From positions 310,001 to 374,000 of the forward strand of contig NZ_QDDL01000004.1 in NCBI RefSeq assembly GCF_003097315.1: 64,000 nt of DNA, written 5' to 3'. Position numbers and translations under genes: made by a program. This stretch comes from Pelagibaculum spongiae. GTDB taxonomy: Bacteria > Pseudomonadota > Gammaproteobacteria > Enterobacterales > Pelagibaculaceae. The notes beneath the pieces are model-generated. The model was given only the letters and a program-made list of their open reading frames with translations, was not told the origin of the DNA and ran no database searches. Positions 27,720-37,572 of the stretch are shown one piece after another (position 1 is the first letter of the stretch; each line of letters begins with the position of its first letter).

Positions 27720-29369
27720 TTATTCGCTAGATCCAGACAACTGGTCGATCAGATTATTTAGCTTTTCAGAAAAATCTCCATCAGTTTCCAGTTGATAGTG
27801 ATCTTTCACTGCAGCTTGGCCAATCAGCAATAAAACCAAACCTGCGTTGGTATAACTCTCAATCAACCGCTCTTGCAGCTCACTACCTAGCCCAAGCTGT
27901 CGGTTATCGAGGATCGCGCTGTAAATTCCGGCATCAAATAAACGACGCTCAACTAATTTACTGACCTCTTCCGCTCGCTCACCTTCAAGTGCAATCACTG
28001 CAGGTGAATGACCCAACCGAGCTTGGCGTTCTGACAAAGTCACCGGAGATAATTGTGCACCGTCATCAACCGCGCTCAAAATCATGCCTGCGCCAATCGT
28101 TACATTGGTCAGCCGGTCAATAACAATGAAAGAACCCGTACCGCGGTTGTTTTGGTAAGCATCAAATGCCAGCGGACGGTTAACGGTAAATTCACATACT
28201 GCAATTTCATTTAATTGCAGCTGCTCAGCAGATTGCTGCTCTAGTGAATTCACATCGATCTTGTGATTGATTGCAGTAAACGAACCCGGAGTTACCGTGG
28301 TTGCTTGTTTGATCAGGTACTGTTTGCCTGGCTGCATAACGTCTTCAGCCATCCACACTACATGTGCTTTTAACTTCTGACTCACCTGACAAGGATTATC
28401 CGCCCGAACCAACATATCGCCACGGCTAATATCAATTTCATCTTCTAGAGTGACGGTGACAGCCTGACCCGCAAAAGCCCGCTGCAAATCACCATCGGCA
28501 GTAACGATTGATTTTACATGACTCGATTTTCCAGACGGCAATACTGAAACTTGGTCGCCCGGCTTGATGACGCCAGAAGCAATCGTGCCGCAATAACCGC
28601 GGAAATCCAGATTAGGACGATTAACGTATTGCACCGGCAAACGGAAATCATCGAAATTTTTATCGTTAGCGATTTTTACCGTTTCAAGAATTTCCATTAG
28701 TGGCTTACCCTGGTACCAGGGAGAACGCTCGCTAACGCTGACCACATTGTCGCCATCTAATGCTGAAATCGGTACAAACTGAATGTCACCAAAAGTCAGA
28801 TTGTCAGAGAACTCTAAATAATCCGCTTTAATCGATTCATATACCGATTGATCAAAATCTTTTAAATCCATTTTATTAATCGCGACAACGATATGTTTAA
28901 TACCGAGTAGCGAAGCAATAAAACTATGGCGGCGCGTTTGCGTCATCACGCCATAACGGGCATCAATCAAAATAATTGCTAAATCGCAGTTAGATGCACC
29001 GGTTGCCATATTGCGAGTGTACTGCTCATGACCCGGGGTGTCGGCGATAATAAATTTGCGTTTATCTGTCGAGAAATAACGGTAGGCAACATCAATCGTG
29101 ATGCCCTGCTCTCGTTCAGCTTGCAAACCATCAACCAGCAATGCCAAATCGAGTTTTTCGCCGGCATTACCCATGCGATCACTGTCTTTGGTAACGGCTG
29201 CCAGCTGATCTTCATAAATCATTTTTGAATCATGCAGCAAACGGCCGATCAGGGTACTTTTGCCGTCGTCAACACTGCCGCAAGTTAGCAGCCGCAACAG
29301 TTCTTTTTGCTCATGTTGGTGCAAGTATTCGTTTATATCTTCAGCGATCAGTTCAGATTGGTGGCTCAT
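27720..29369 (-). CDS. cysN: Sulfate adenylyltransferase subunit 1, with a degenerate CysC-like tail
   Basis: CysN is the GTPase subunit of ATP sulfurylase, which activates sulfate to APS together with CysD. The GTPase motifs are [15 protein letters not shown] near residue 32, [11 protein letters not shown] near residue 110 and NKMD near residue 164. At 549 residues it is about 75 longer than E. coli CysN. The extra C-terminal part (from about residue 440) aligns by pattern with APS kinase: [19 protein letters not shown] stands where CysC has its strand plus P-loop GLSGSGKST, but the P-loop is lost. It probably lacks kinase activity and is a relic of a CysNC fusion. It follows cysD by 87 bases. 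Confidence 0.93.
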   Translation of the reverse strand: MSHQSELIAEDINEYLHQHEQKELLRLLTCGSVDDGKSTLIGRLLHDSKMIYEDQLAAVTKDSDRMGNAGEKLDLALLVDGLQAEREQGITIDVAYRYFSTDKRKFIIADTPGHEQYTRNMATGASNCDLAIILIDARYGVMTQTRRHSFIASLLGIKHIVVAINKMDLKDFDQSVYESIKADYLEFSDNLTFGDIQFVPISALDGDNVVSVSERSPWYQGKPLMEILETVKIANDKNFDDFRLPVQYVNRPNLDFRGYCGTIASGVIKPGDQVSVLPSGKSSHVKSIVTADGDLQRAFAGQAVTVTLEDEIDISRGDMLVRADNPCQVSQKLKAHVVWMAEDVMQPGKQYLIKQATTVTPGSFTAINHKIDVNSLEQQSAEQLQLNEIAVCEFTVNRPLAFDAYQNNRGTGSFIVIDRLTNVTIGAGMILSAVDDGAQLSPVTLSERQARLGHSPAVIALEGERAEEVSKLVERRLFDAGIYSAILDNRQLGLGSELQERLIESYTNAGLVLLLIGQAAVKDHYQLETDGDFSEKLNNLIDQLSGSSE

Positions 29370-29456
29370 ATCAAATATCCAGCAGCAGTTAGCCTATTAG
29401 CGTCAGTCACAGTATTTTTTGCGCACTTTTTTAAAATTACGCAGCAAAGAATTAAG

Positions 29457-30365
29457 CTAGAAATAACCTTCCTGCTTTTTCTTCTCCATCGAACCTGCCG
29501 AATCATGGTCGATCATTCGACCTTGGCGCTCCGATGTTTTGGTCAACAGCATTTCCTGAATCACATCAGTTAATGAAGTCGCATCAGACTCCACTGCTCC
29601 CGTTAATGGGTAACAACCAAGCGTTCTGAAACGGACCATTTTGTGCTGAATTTCATCTTTATCTTCAATCGGCATCCGATCATCGTCGACCATAATCAGC
29701 GCACCATCGCGCTCAACGACCGGACGTTCTTTAGCCAGATACAAAGGAACAATTGGAATTTGTTCTAGATGGATGTATTGCCAAATATCTAACTCAGTCC
29801 AGTTGGATAATGGGAAAACTCGAATGCTCTCGCCTTTATCCACCCGGCCATTAAAAATATTCCACAGCTCAGGGCGTTGGTTTTTTGGATCCCAGCGATG
29901 GTTTTTATCGCGGAAAGAATAAACCCGCTCTTTTGCGCGAGCTTTCTCTTCATCTCGACGTGCACCACCAAAGGCAGCATCAAAGCCGTATTTATTTAAA
30001 GCCTGCTTCAAGCCTTGGGTCTTCATCACGTCGGTATGGGTCGCACTACCATGAACAAATGGGTTCATTCCCATCGCCATGCCTTCTGGATTCTTGTGCA
30101 CTAGCAACTCGAAGTCGTACTTCTTTGCCATTTTCTCGCGAAACTCGATCATTTCGCGGAACTTCCAATCAGTATCAACATGCATCAACGGAAAAGGAAT
30201 CTTGCCAGGAAAGAATGCCTTTTGTGCTAGGTGCAGCATCACCGAGGAATCTTTTCCGATTGAATACAACATCACCGGATTGTCGAACTCAGCAGCGACT
30301 TCGCGAATAATATGGATGCTCTCGGCTTCCAACTGTTTTAGGTGGGTCAGGAAATTCTTATCCAT
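29457..30365 (-). CDS. cysD: Sulfate adenylyltransferase subunit 2
   Basis: CysD is the catalytic ATP sulfurylase subunit of the PP-loop family. The nucleotide motif is [16 protein letters not shown] near residue 34, and the C-terminus [16 protein letters not shown] is typical. The ATG at 30365 gives [19 protein letters not shown] and 302 residues, as in the family; a longer reading would add an atypical extension. First gene of cysDN. No cysC, cysH or cysG is adjacent. Confidence 0.96.
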   Translation of the reverse strand: MDKNFLTHLKQLEAESIHIIREVAAEFDNPVMLYSIGKDSSVMLHLAQKAFFPGKIPFPLMHVDTDWKFREMIEFREKMAKKYDFELLVHKNPEGMAMGMNPFVHGSATHTDVMKTQGLKQALNKYGFDAAFGGARRDEEKARAKERVYSFRDKNHRWDPKNQRPELWNIFNGRVDKGESIRVFPLSNWTELDIWQYIHLEQIPIVPLYLAKERPVVERDGALIMVDDDRMPIEDKDEIQHKMVRFRTLGCYPLTGAVESDATSLTDVIQEMLLTKTSERQGRMIDHDSAGSMEKKKQEGYF

Positions 30366-30597
30366 GAGTCCAATTCTGAAAAACTGAATGGACAATGAAT
30401 ATAACAAATCAAATCACATTATAAGAAGAGTGTTTTTTATATCATTTTAGAATATACATACAATCGCAGTGAATTCAGCTAGCAATTTATTCGCAGATAA
30501 ACCCAGTCTGGTTAATACTCTGGGTAGTTTAAGGCGGCTGAGTTGATGCAGTCAGGATCGTCTGATACGGATCGTTAGACAAAAACAGGAATGAAAC

Positions 30598-30759
30598 ATG
30601 AAACGCAAGCTATGGATTGGCGCAACTTCAGTGTTAGTTTTTAGCAACCAACTGATGGCCCAGGCAGAAACTGCCAGTCAGCCATCAGGCACTTTGGATG
30701 CAATCACATTGCTAGTAGTTCTAGCATTTCTGCTTTGGCGCGGCTTCAACCCACGCTAG
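30598..30759 (+). CDS. Small exported or membrane peptide
   Basis: This 53-residue protein has a signal-like N-terminus (MKRKLWIGATSVLVFSNQLMAQA) and a second hydrophobic segment (LLVVLAFLLWRG) ending NPR. An AGGA ribosome binding site lies at good spacing before the ATG. The last 47 bases of the gene and a few beyond recur as an exact 53-base direct repeat at 30862-30914. No family is recognised. Divergent from cysD. Confidence 0.55.
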   Translation: MKRKLWIGATSVLVFSNQLMAQAETASQPSGTLDAITLLVVLAFLLWRGFNPR

Positions 30760-30765
30760 CCATCA
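30713..30765. repeat. 53-base direct repeat, copy 1
   Basis: Covers the 3' end of the small membrane-peptide gene. Identical to 30862-30914, with a 96-base gap between them. Confidence 0.95.
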
Positions 30766-30781
30766 AATAAGCACCTTTAAT

Positions 30782-30840
30782 GTAGGTCGGACTCACCAAC
30801 GAAATGTCACGCTTCGCCGAGGCTCAGGGATGACCTACGA
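30782..30840. repeat. Palindromic element, divergent copy E
   Basis: Outer arms GTAGGTC and GACCTAC with CCAACGAAAT inside recall the GTAGGTTTGAT family but match less well. It lies between the two 53-base direct repeats, in a convergent gap. Confidence 0.5.
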
Positions 30841-30861
30841 AAAGATGCAATCAACTCTGAA

Positions 30862-30914
30862 TAGTAGTTCTAGCATTTCTGCTTTGGCGCGGCTTCAACC
30901 CACGCTAGCCATCA
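30862..30914. repeat. 53-base direct repeat, copy 2
   Basis: Identical to 30713-30765. It includes the stop codon and last few bases of the riboflavin synthase gene, read from the other strand. Confidence 0.95.
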
Positions 30915-31534
30915 GCAAATTTTTGCTGCAACACTTTACGAGTCGTTTCAACAATTGCCTGTGTTTGGGCATCAATTTCCAAGTTCACCTTATCACCGAC
31001 TAACAAACTATCGAAGGTAGTGATCGCCAGTGTTTCTGGAATCAAGAAAATATTGAAACGCACCTTCTCGCCTTGTTCGAGCACTTCACCCAAAGTCAGA
31101 CTGCAACCATTAATCGATGCGAAACCTTTGGCCAGTAAAAAATCAGCCCACTTGGCATCGGTCTCGAACCAGATTTCCCAGTTATTTTCAGGCTGACGAA
31201 TTTCAACAATTTCAGCCATATCATGAATATGACCCGACAATAAATGCCCGCCAATTTCATCGCCAAATCGTGCTGCCCGCTCAAAGTTTACCAAGCTGCC
31301 TTCTTGCAACAATCCGATGTTAGTCAGGCGCAGCGTTTCCATCATGGCATCAAATGCCACCATATCGCCCATATGCTCAACCAGCGTTAAACAACAGCCA
31401 TTAATTGCAATGCTGCAACCATTTTGCAGATTTTCTAGCCGATCTTTTGGTAATTCGACCCAAATTCGGTGTAACTGGCTTTTTTTCTCGATTGATTTTA
31501 CAGGGGCGGTACCCTGCACAATTCCGGTAAACAT
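30905..31534 (-). CDS. ribE: Riboflavin synthase, alpha chain
   Basis: The enzyme dismutates two 6,7-dimethyl-8-ribityllumazine molecules to riboflavin. The 209-residue protein has two lumazine-binding repeats. The first starts MFTGIVQGTAPV and contains NGCCLTLVE and the GGHLLSGHI link. The second carries GFASINGCSLTLGEV and FNIFLIPETL. The ATG at 31534 follows CAGGG. No FMN riboswitch was found in the leader. Other rib genes are not nearby. Its 3' end overlaps a 53-base direct repeat. Confidence 0.95.
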   Translation of the reverse strand: MFTGIVQGTAPVKSIEKKSQLHRIWVELPKDRLENLQNGCSIAINGCCLTLVEHMGDMVAFDAMMETLRLTNIGLLQEGSLVNFERAARFGDEIGGHLLSGHIHDMAEIVEIRQPENNWEIWFETDAKWADFLLAKGFASINGCSLTLGEVLEQGEKVRFNIFLIPETLAITTFDSLLVGDKVNLEIDAQTQAIVETTRKVLQQKFADG

Positions 31535-31762
31535 AGAAAACCCTGCAATTGATGAAAGCAAATCGCTTTGCCGCCGATGATCCGGCTAATCTCGGCCATA
31601 TTCAAGCTACCTGCCATGACCTTGGGATGATTTGAGCTAAAAAGACGCAAAAGAAATCACAGCATCGAACCCGCACCTTTCTTAACATGCGAAAACCATT
31701 ACGGCCCCGCCAACATCGCTCCCAGTGACAACCACGTGAGCGTTTGGAAGACTTGGAAAATA

Positions 31763-31793
31763 AAAAACGGCCAGTTAAGGCCGTTTTTAAACT
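31763..31793. terminator. Bidirectional terminator after glnS
   Basis: AAAAACGGCC pairs with GGCCGTTTTT around AGTTAA, with further A and T residues on both sides, 25 bases past the glnS stop codon. Confidence 0.9.
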
Positions 31794-31817
31794 AATCATC
31801 GAAAGCCAATGAAAAAT

Positions 31818-33509
31818 CTAGTTTTTCTTCTCGATCTTGGCCCAGGTATCACGCAGTGGCACAGTACGGTTAAATACCATCTTCTCTGCGGTCGAATCCG
31901 GGTCAGAAACGTAATAGCCTTCGCGCTCAAACTGGAAGTTGGTTCCCGCAGCAACATCAACCAGGCTTGGCTCGATCCAGGCATTTTTCTTAACCGTCAA
32001 TGAATCTGGGTTCAAGGTCGACAGGAAATCTTCTGCCGCCATTGGGTTAGCTTGTGAGAACAGCGGATCGTAAATACGAACTTCCGCTTGCTTGCCATGG
32101 CTTGCACTCACCCAGTGAATCACGCCACGAACTTTACGGCCTTCAGGATTTACGCCCAAAGTATTTTCATCGTAGCTACAACGCAACTCGATGATTTCAC
32201 CGCTTTCGTCCTTAATCACTTCATCGGCACGAATGCAATAGCTGTTACGCAAACGTACTTCGCCGCCAGTTACCATTCGCTTGAATTTTTTGTTGGCTTC
32301 TTCGCGGAAGTCAGCTCGGTCAATCCAGATTTCTTTGGTAAATGGCAGCTGACGTTCGCCCAGTTCTGGAATATTCTGGTGTGATGGTGCAGTTAGCCAC
32401 TCCACTTCTTTGTCTGCTGGATAGTTGGTGATAATCACTTTCACCGGATCCAACACACACATGGCGCGACAGGCACTGTTTTCTAGGTCTTCGCGAATAC
32501 AGCTTTCCAAGCTGGCCATTTCTACCACGCCATCAGACTTGGTGACACCAATTCGATCACAGAATTCACGAATCGAAGCTGAGGTATAACCACGACGGCG
32601 CAAACCAGAAACAGTTGGCATCCGCGGATCATCCCAACCATTAACATGGTTGTCGTCAACCAATTGAATTAAGCGGCGCTTAGAGAGTACGGTGTATTCC
32701 AGCGAAAGACGCGAAAATTCATACTGGTGTGGACGGCCCAATTCAGCAGGCACCACTGAAGTACAGTTATCGATAAACCAGTTATACAAAGGACGGTTTG
32801 CCGCGAACTCTAAAGTACATACCGAGTGGGACACGCCTTCCAGTGCATCCGACAAGCCATGGGCAAAGTCATACATTGGGTAAATGCACCACTTATTGCC
32901 GGTTTGATGATGCTCAACATGACGAATTCGGTACATCACCGGGTCACGCATACACATATCAGGCGCGGCCATGTTAATTTTTGCGCGCAACATTTTTTCG
33001 CCATCTTTAAATTCACCGGCTTTCATTTTGCGCAGTAAATCTAAGTTTTCTTCAACACTACGGTCACGCCATGGGCTGTGCTTGCCAGCTTCGGTCAAGC
33101 TGCCACGGTATTCGCGGGTTTGTTCGGCATCTAGCTCACACACATAAGCCAAGCCTTTTTCCACCAGCTCTTCAGCCCAGCGATAAAGCTGATCAAAGTA
33201 GCTAGAGGTATATTTAATATCGCCTGCCCACTCAAAGCCGAGCCATTTTACGTCTTCGGCAATTGAGTTAACGTATTCAATGTCTTCCTTGGTTGGGTTG
33301 GAGTCATCCATCCGCAAATTACATTCGCCACCAAATGCTTTAGCCAAGCCAAAGTTAAGACAAATAGATTTTGCGTGACCCAGATGCAAGTAGCCATTGG
33401 GCTCAGGCGGGAAACGTGTTTGAATCGCCTGATACTTACCGCTTTCCAGATCTGCAGCTACGATAGCTTTTACAAAGTTAGATCCGGCCTTACTCTCGGC
33501 TTCGCTCAT
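31818..33509 (-). CDS. glnS: Glutaminyl-tRNA synthetase
   Basis: GlnS charges tRNA-Gln with glutamine. It is a class I synthetase; the HIGH motif appears in [15 protein letters not shown] near residue 34 and the KMSKS motif as VLSKRRL near residue 270. The C-terminal anticodon-binding beta-barrels include [15 protein letters not shown]. The ATG at 33509 is chosen because GGGA lies upstream; the length of 563 residues is near the family norm of about 555. Single gene with its own terminator. Confidence 0.97.
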   Translation of the reverse strand: MSEAESKAGSNFVKAIVAADLESGKYQAIQTRFPPEPNGYLHLGHAKSICLNFGLAKAFGGECNLRMDDSNPTKEDIEYVNSIAEDVKWLGFEWAGDIKYTSSYFDQLYRWAEELVEKGLAYVCELDAEQTREYRGSLTEAGKHSPWRDRSVEENLDLLRKMKAGEFKDGEKMLRAKINMAAPDMCMRDPVMYRIRHVEHHQTGNKWCIYPMYDFAHGLSDALEGVSHSVCTLEFAANRPLYNWFIDNCTSVVPAELGRPHQYEFSRLSLEYTVLSKRRLIQLVDDNHVNGWDDPRMPTVSGLRRRGYTSASIREFCDRIGVTKSDGVVEMASLESCIREDLENSACRAMCVLDPVKVIITNYPADKEVEWLTAPSHQNIPELGERQLPFTKEIWIDRADFREEANKKFKRMVTGGEVRLRNSYCIRADEVIKDESGEIIELRCSYDENTLGVNPEGRKVRGVIHWVSASHGKQAEVRIYDPLFSQANPMAAEDFLSTLNPDSLTVKKNAWIEPSLVDVAAGTNFQFEREGYYVSDPDSTAEKMVFNRTVPLRDTWAKIEKKN

Positions 33510-33570
33510 GAATCCCGTCACTCTTGGGTAAAAAAATTATGGGCGATTATCCCAGCTTTCTGGCCAGCAG

Positions 33571-33673
33571 CAAAGGAGATTGATGAATGAATTATCACTC
33601 GATTGTCGTTTTAATCGGTGTAGGTATCTCAGCTGAGCCTAGAAAGTCGGAAATTTATACTTTTCGTGCCTAA
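33571..33673 (+). pseudogene. Decayed duplicate of the cobB ribosome binding site and first 28 codons
   Basis: From an AAGGAGAT ribosome binding site through MNYHSIVVLIGVGISAE to TFRA then TAA at 33671, this copy parallels the start of intact cobB (MNYQSIVVLTGAGISAES, ATG at 33708), offset by 121 bases. Several substitutions and a small insertion separate them. It still has a start codon, a good ribosome binding site and a 28-codon reading frame, so it may be translated as a leader peptide, but it looks like a relic of a tandem duplication. Confidence 0.85.
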
Positions 33674-33707
33674 TAACTTGCGAAAGGATTATCAAGGAGA
33701 TCGCGGA

Positions 33708-34448
33708 ATGAATTATCAGTCAATCGTTGTTTTAACTGGCGCGGGTATCTCAGCTGAGTCTGGAATACGAACTTTCCGTGCCAGCGACGGCCTTTGGGAA
33801 GATCATAAAATTGAAGATGTTTGCACCCCTGAAGCTTTCGCAAAGAATCCTGCGCTGGTTCATCAGTTTTACAACCAGCGCCGCCAACAGTTACTTTCGA
33901 AAGAGATTCAACCGAATGCCGCACACATTGCCTTGGCAGAATTTGAAGCAAAACTTGAAGCAAAGTGTGCAGGTGAATTCCTGCTAGTAACTCAAAACGT
34001 CGATAACTTGCACGAACGCGCGGGCAGTCAAAATCTAATTCATATGCATGGTGAGTTGTTGCAGAGTTTTTGTCTCGCCTGTGATCAGCGAACTGAACAA
34101 TTGACCGACAGTTCATCAAAAAGCATTTGCCCTGCTTGCCAACAAATCGGCAGCTTGCGACCTGATATTGTCTGGTTTGGTGAAATGCCCTACCAGATGG
34201 ACCGAATTTATCGGCAATTAGAACAATGCGATTTATTTATCAGCATTGGAGCATCAGGCAATGTTTATCCGGCGGCAGGTTTTGTTGAAGCGGCAAAAAT
34301 AGCCGGCGCACATTGCGTGGAATTAAACTTAGAGCCATCAGCGACCATGAGCCAATTCGATGAAGTGCATAACGGCACCGCCACTCAATTAGTAGCCAGT
34401 TGGCTGGCACAAAATATACCTGAAGTAATTGGCAATACCGACAGTTAG
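33708..34448 (+). CDS. cobB: NAD-dependent protein deacylase (sirtuin), CobB class III
   Basis: CobB removes acetyl and probably succinyl groups from Lys using NAD. The 246-residue protein has the NAD motif GAGISAESGIRTFRA at residues 11-25, the TQNVDNLHERAG motif, and the catalytic His in HMHGEL (His114). Two CxxC zinc-binding pairs, CLAC and CPAC, are present. Tyr55 and Arg58 in FYNQRR form the Yx2R pair that defines desuccinylase-type sirtuins. The ATG follows AAGGAGATCGCGGA. A decayed copy of its start lies immediately upstream. Confidence 0.96.
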   Translation: MNYQSIVVLTGAGISAESGIRTFRASDGLWEDHKIEDVCTPEAFAKNPALVHQFYNQRRQQLLSKEIQPNAAHIALAEFEAKLEAKCAGEFLLVTQNVDNLHERAGSQNLIHMHGELLQSFCLACDQRTEQLTDSSSKSICPACQQIGSLRPDIVWFGEMPYQMDRIYRQLEQCDLFISIGASGNVYPAAGFVEAAKIAGAHCVELNLEPSATMSQFDEVHNGTATQLVASWLAQNIPEVIGNTDS

Positions 34449-34456
34449 CCGACGCT

Positions 34457-34533
34457 GTAGGTTTGATGAGTGTTAACGAAATCAGACAAAAAATTAAAAG
34501 TGTCTGATGGCGTCTTTAGCTTATCAAACCTAC
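34457..34533. repeat. Dispersed palindromic element, copy C
   Basis: Outer arms GTAGGTTTGAT and ATCAAACCTAC, with inner arms ATCAGACA and TGTCTGAT. It sits nine bases after cobB, in the convergent gap with the YciI-like gene. Confidence 0.85.
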
Positions 34534-34676
34534 CGCAAACATAAGCTTAGGCACATTATAATGCTGATATAGACATTTATTATATTCAGCTACCTTAATA
34601 TTATTTTTCATTTAAATTAATACACAAAAAAGCGAAAAACCACTTCAGATTAATCAATATCTGCAGTGCAATAAAC

Positions 34677-34997
34677 CTACAGTGGATCACTCTCTAAACC
34701 ACCTTCCAGTGCCAAACCTATGCCCCACGGCCATGGCTTGATCACGATCTCTTCATAAAGCCCCACTTTCTGAAACGGGTCTTCATAAGCAAATTTTTCA
34801 ACCACATCCAAACTATCGGCATCTAATACCAGCAAAGAACCATCTTTAGAGTTCTCTTCTTGATTCAATAGCGGGCCAGACAGCCGAACCATCACAGGAT
34901 GCTGCTGCTCTCTTAACCACTGATGGTGTTCACTCTCATGCTCAACCCGCAATGATTTTTTTGACGGGTTGTCACGACAAAGCACTATATAGAACAT
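34677..34997 (-). CDS. YciI-like protein
   Basis: This 106-residue protein is of the YCII-related ferredoxin-like fold. It begins MFYIVLCRDNPSKKSLRVEH and contains HHQWLREQ, RLSGPLL and LLVLDADSLDVVEKFAYEDPF, the expected order of YciI motifs (conserved His, G-P-L segment, DPF). The ATG at 34997 follows GGAG. YciI proteins are small cytosolic dimers of mostly unknown reaction. It appears to be transcribed alone. Confidence 0.85.
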   Translation of the reverse strand: MFYIVLCRDNPSKKSLRVEHESEHHQWLREQQHPVMVRLSGPLLNQEENSKDGSLLVLDADSLDVVEKFAYEDPFQKVGLYEEIVIKPWPWGIGLALEGGLESDPL

Positions 34998-35623
34998 CCC
35001 TGATTTTCTCCGGGTCTTATACGAATTTGTAATATCAACCAGAAATCCTGCCGCCTTTGTCACCGAATGACGCTGACCAGAGTCATGCTGCGTTAGTAAA
35101 CAAATGTCTGACAGATTAAAGATTGACTTCAGTTATAGAAAAGCAGCAAGCAAAACTAATTAATCGATTCAGCCATATGATTAAAAACTCATTAATTAAT
35201 ACAAGTCATCGCGTTATAGATAAAAACATCAAATAAATTCATCATGAATATATATTTTAATAAGCAAATAAATAGGAGTATTAACACCCCTCTATTTAGA
35301 GTTAACCCTTATGAATTACCACAAGCAAAAAATAACCCCATATACTAGCGCTTTGACGATAATTAACTATTTTGACCAAAATGCTTGACCTAGAGCGGTT
35401 TCAGGTCAAGGCGGCCAATCGAAAAACGCGCTTCAATCGGCATATCGCACACAGGTTGAAAAAGCTTTTGATCAAACCTGAAATTTGGTAAGTGAAACCC
35501 CAATTCATTATTTCATTTCGGAATTAACCGGCGGATCTTCAGCTCAACCAGTTCGTTTTAATAAAAACGAATCAAGCCATAAGCACATCACTGTGCTTAG
35601 CAAATTTTAATCAGGAGATAGTG
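34998..35623. other. AT-rich gap upstream of ubiU with an inverted repeat
   Basis: No gene is convincing in these 626 bases. An exact inverted repeat, CTTGACCT (35384-35391) and AGGTCAAG (35403-35410), lies about 215 bases before ubiU and could be a regulator site. No perfect FNR box was seen. The stretch 35100-35340 is very AT-rich and featureless. Confidence 0.4.
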
Positions 35624-36616
35624 ATGGAGCTGGTTTGCCCAGCTGGTAGTTTGCCAGCATTAAAAGCAGCGGTTGATGAAGGCGCCGATGCGGTTTATAT
35701 CGGCTTTAAAGATGACACCAATGCGCGTCACTTTGCAGGCTTGAATCTAGCCGGCCCCAAATTAAAGCAAGCGGTTGATTATGTAAAAAAGCATGACCGT
35801 AGAATTTTTGTTGCGATTAATACCTATGCATCGGAAGGTCGACTGGATCACTGGAAATCAGCGGTCGATAAAGCGGCAGACTTAGGCGTTGATGCGCTAA
35901 TTCTGGCCGATGTCGCCACTTTAGAATATGCGGCAAAAAAACACCCCAACCTGTCACGACATTTGTCGGTTCAAGGTAGTGCAACCAATAAAGAAGCACT
36001 GAATCTTTATCACCAGCATTTTGGTATTAAACGCGCGATATTACCTCGCGTGTTGTCAATTGCCCAGGTAAAGCACTTATGCCAGGCCAGCCCAGTAGAA
36101 TTAGAAGTTTTCGGTTTTGGCAGTTTGTGCATTATGGCCGAAGGTCGCTGTCATCTTTCTTCTTACATGACCGGCGAATCACCTAACTGTAATGGTTGCT
36201 GCTCTCCTGCTAGCCATGTCCGCTGGCAAGAAACGGAACAAGGTTTGGAATGCCGCTTAAACGATGTATTAATTGATCGTTATAAAGATGGCGAAAATGC
36301 AGGTTACCCGACTTTATGTAAAGGGCGCTTTGAAGTTGACGGTAATATTTTCCATGCCTTGGAAGAACCAACCAGCCTCAACACCATGGATTTATTACCT
36401 GAATTACGCGATGCCGGTGTGTGCGCCATTAAACTGGAAGGTCGCCAGCGCAGCCCGGCTTATGCCAAGCAAGTAACGGGTGTATGGCGTCATGCATTAG
36501 ATCGCCTAGGCAATCACAGCACGCTTCAGATCGAACCGCAGTGGACCGAAGTATTAGACAAGGTTTCTGAAGGCAGCCAAACCACTATTGGCCCTTACCA
36601 CCGCAGCTGGCAATAA
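35624..36616 (+). CDS. ubiU: Ubiquinone anaerobic biosynthesis protein UbiU (U32 peptidase family)
   Basis: UbiU with UbiV performs oxygen-independent hydroxylation of the ubiquinone ring, using prephenate as oxygen donor. The 330-residue protein starts MELVCPAGSLPALKAAVDEG and contains FGFGSLCIMAEGRCHLSSY. Conserved Cys near residues 168, 175, 192 and 231 are those known to bind a [4Fe-4S] cluster in this family. The ATG at 35624 is chosen over the GTG three bases earlier, because AGGAG then sits six bases away. Followed by ubiV after 19 bases. The third partner, ubiT, is not in this window. Confidence 0.95.
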   Translation: MELVCPAGSLPALKAAVDEGADAVYIGFKDDTNARHFAGLNLAGPKLKQAVDYVKKHDRRIFVAINTYASEGRLDHWKSAVDKAADLGVDALILADVATLEYAAKKHPNLSRHLSVQGSATNKEALNLYHQHFGIKRAILPRVLSIAQVKHLCQASPVELEVFGFGSLCIMAEGRCHLSSYMTGESPNCNGCCSPASHVRWQETEQGLECRLNDVLIDRYKDGENAGYPTLCKGRFEVDGNIFHALEEPTSLNTMDLLPELRDAGVCAIKLEGRQRSPAYAKQVTGVWRHALDRLGNHSTLQIEPQWTEVLDKVSEGSQTTIGPYHRSWQ

Positions 36617-36635
36617 CATTAGGTTGGATAGCAAT

Positions 36636-37502
36636 ATGAAAACCAGTATTGGACCCGTGTTGTGGTTCTGGAATAAAGAACAGCTGGAATCTTTTTACCA
36701 GCAAGCAATGCAAAGCGATGCCGATATTATTTATTTAGGCGAAACGGTTTGCAGCAAAAGGCGCAGTTTAAAAACCAGCGAGTGGATCGAGTTAGCCGCC
36801 AAAATTGCCGAAACTGGCAAGCAAGTGGTTTTATCTTCAATGGTTTTGTTAGAAGCAGAATCAGAACTTAAAACACTGAAAACCCTCTGCAACAACGGTC
36901 AATTTATGGTCGAAGCCAATGACATGGGCGCAATCCATTTATTGGCTGAGCAAAAAATCGCCTTTGTTGGCGGTGCAGCGCTCAACATTTACAACACCGC
37001 CACCCTTAAGTTCCTGGTTGACCTAGGTATGACGCGCTGGGCGCCACCAGTGGAAATGAGCGGCGATCAATTAAAAGCAGTTTTAGACAGCGCAAAAGCC
37101 CAAGGTTTTCGTGATCAGTTTGAAGTGGAGTTATTTGGTTACGGCCATTTACCACTGGCCTACTCAGCCCGTTGCTTTTCGGCCCGCGCTAAAAATTTAC
37201 CCAAGGATGATTGCCAATTCATTTGTGGCCAATGGCCAGAAGGATTAGCGGTTAATTCCCGCGAAGATCAAAAAGTATTCGTGATTAATGGCATTCAAAC
37301 TATGTCAGGTGCCCGCCAAGACTTACGTTATTTAAAGCAACAAGCCATCGATGCCGGTGTCGATATCTTCCGATTCAGCCCGCATCCAGAAAACTTTATC
37401 AATGCGGTAAGTGCTTTTGCTAATGGCGAAGTGCCGACGGCTGAAAACGATCATTGCAGCGGCTACTGGTTTAATAAACCGGGCATGGAGCCTGCGGTTT
37501 AA
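36636..37502 (+). CDS. ubiV: Ubiquinone anaerobic biosynthesis protein UbiV
   Basis: UbiV is the second U32-family Fe/S protein of the UbiU-UbiV complex. The 288-residue protein starts MKTSIGPVLWFWNKEQLESFY. It has FGYGHLPLAYSARCFSARA near residue 170 and further Cys in DDCQFICG, matching the cluster-binding Cys of E. coli YhbV. The ATG follows AGGTTGGA. It is co-transcribed with ubiU and ends in a strong terminator. Confidence 0.95.
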   Translation: MKTSIGPVLWFWNKEQLESFYQQAMQSDADIIYLGETVCSKRRSLKTSEWIELAAKIAETGKQVVLSSMVLLEAESELKTLKTLCNNGQFMVEANDMGAIHLLAEQKIAFVGGAALNIYNTATLKFLVDLGMTRWAPPVEMSGDQLKAVLDSAKAQGFRDQFEVELFGYGHLPLAYSARCFSARAKNLPKDDCQFICGQWPEGLAVNSREDQKVFVINGIQTMSGARQDLRYLKQQAIDAGVDIFRFSPHPENFINAVSAFANGEVPTAENDHCSGYWFNKPGMEPAV

Positions 37503-37515
37503 TTAGTGCGTTGTT

Positions 37516-37551
37516 AAAAAAACCTACCTACAAAATGCAGGTAGGTTTTTT
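37516..37551. terminator. Bidirectional terminator between ubiV and the aldehyde dehydrogenase
   Basis: AAAAAACCTACCT pairs perfectly with AGGTAGGTTTTTT; the genes on both sides converge on it. Confidence 0.93.
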
Positions 37552-37572
37552 ATATCTAAAAACATTCCGATA

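Noticed and set aside
31535-31762. FMN riboswitch ahead of riboflavin synthase
   Set aside because: No RFN-element conserved segments could be found on the minus strand in this interval.
31602-31799. 65-residue minus-strand gene between glnS and ribE
   Set aside because: It overlaps the glnS terminator, has an Arg/Cys-rich composition unlike its neighbours and no ribosome binding site.
35384-35480. FNR box upstream of ubiU
   Set aside because: TTGATCAAA near 35468 lacks the four-base spacer required between half-sites.
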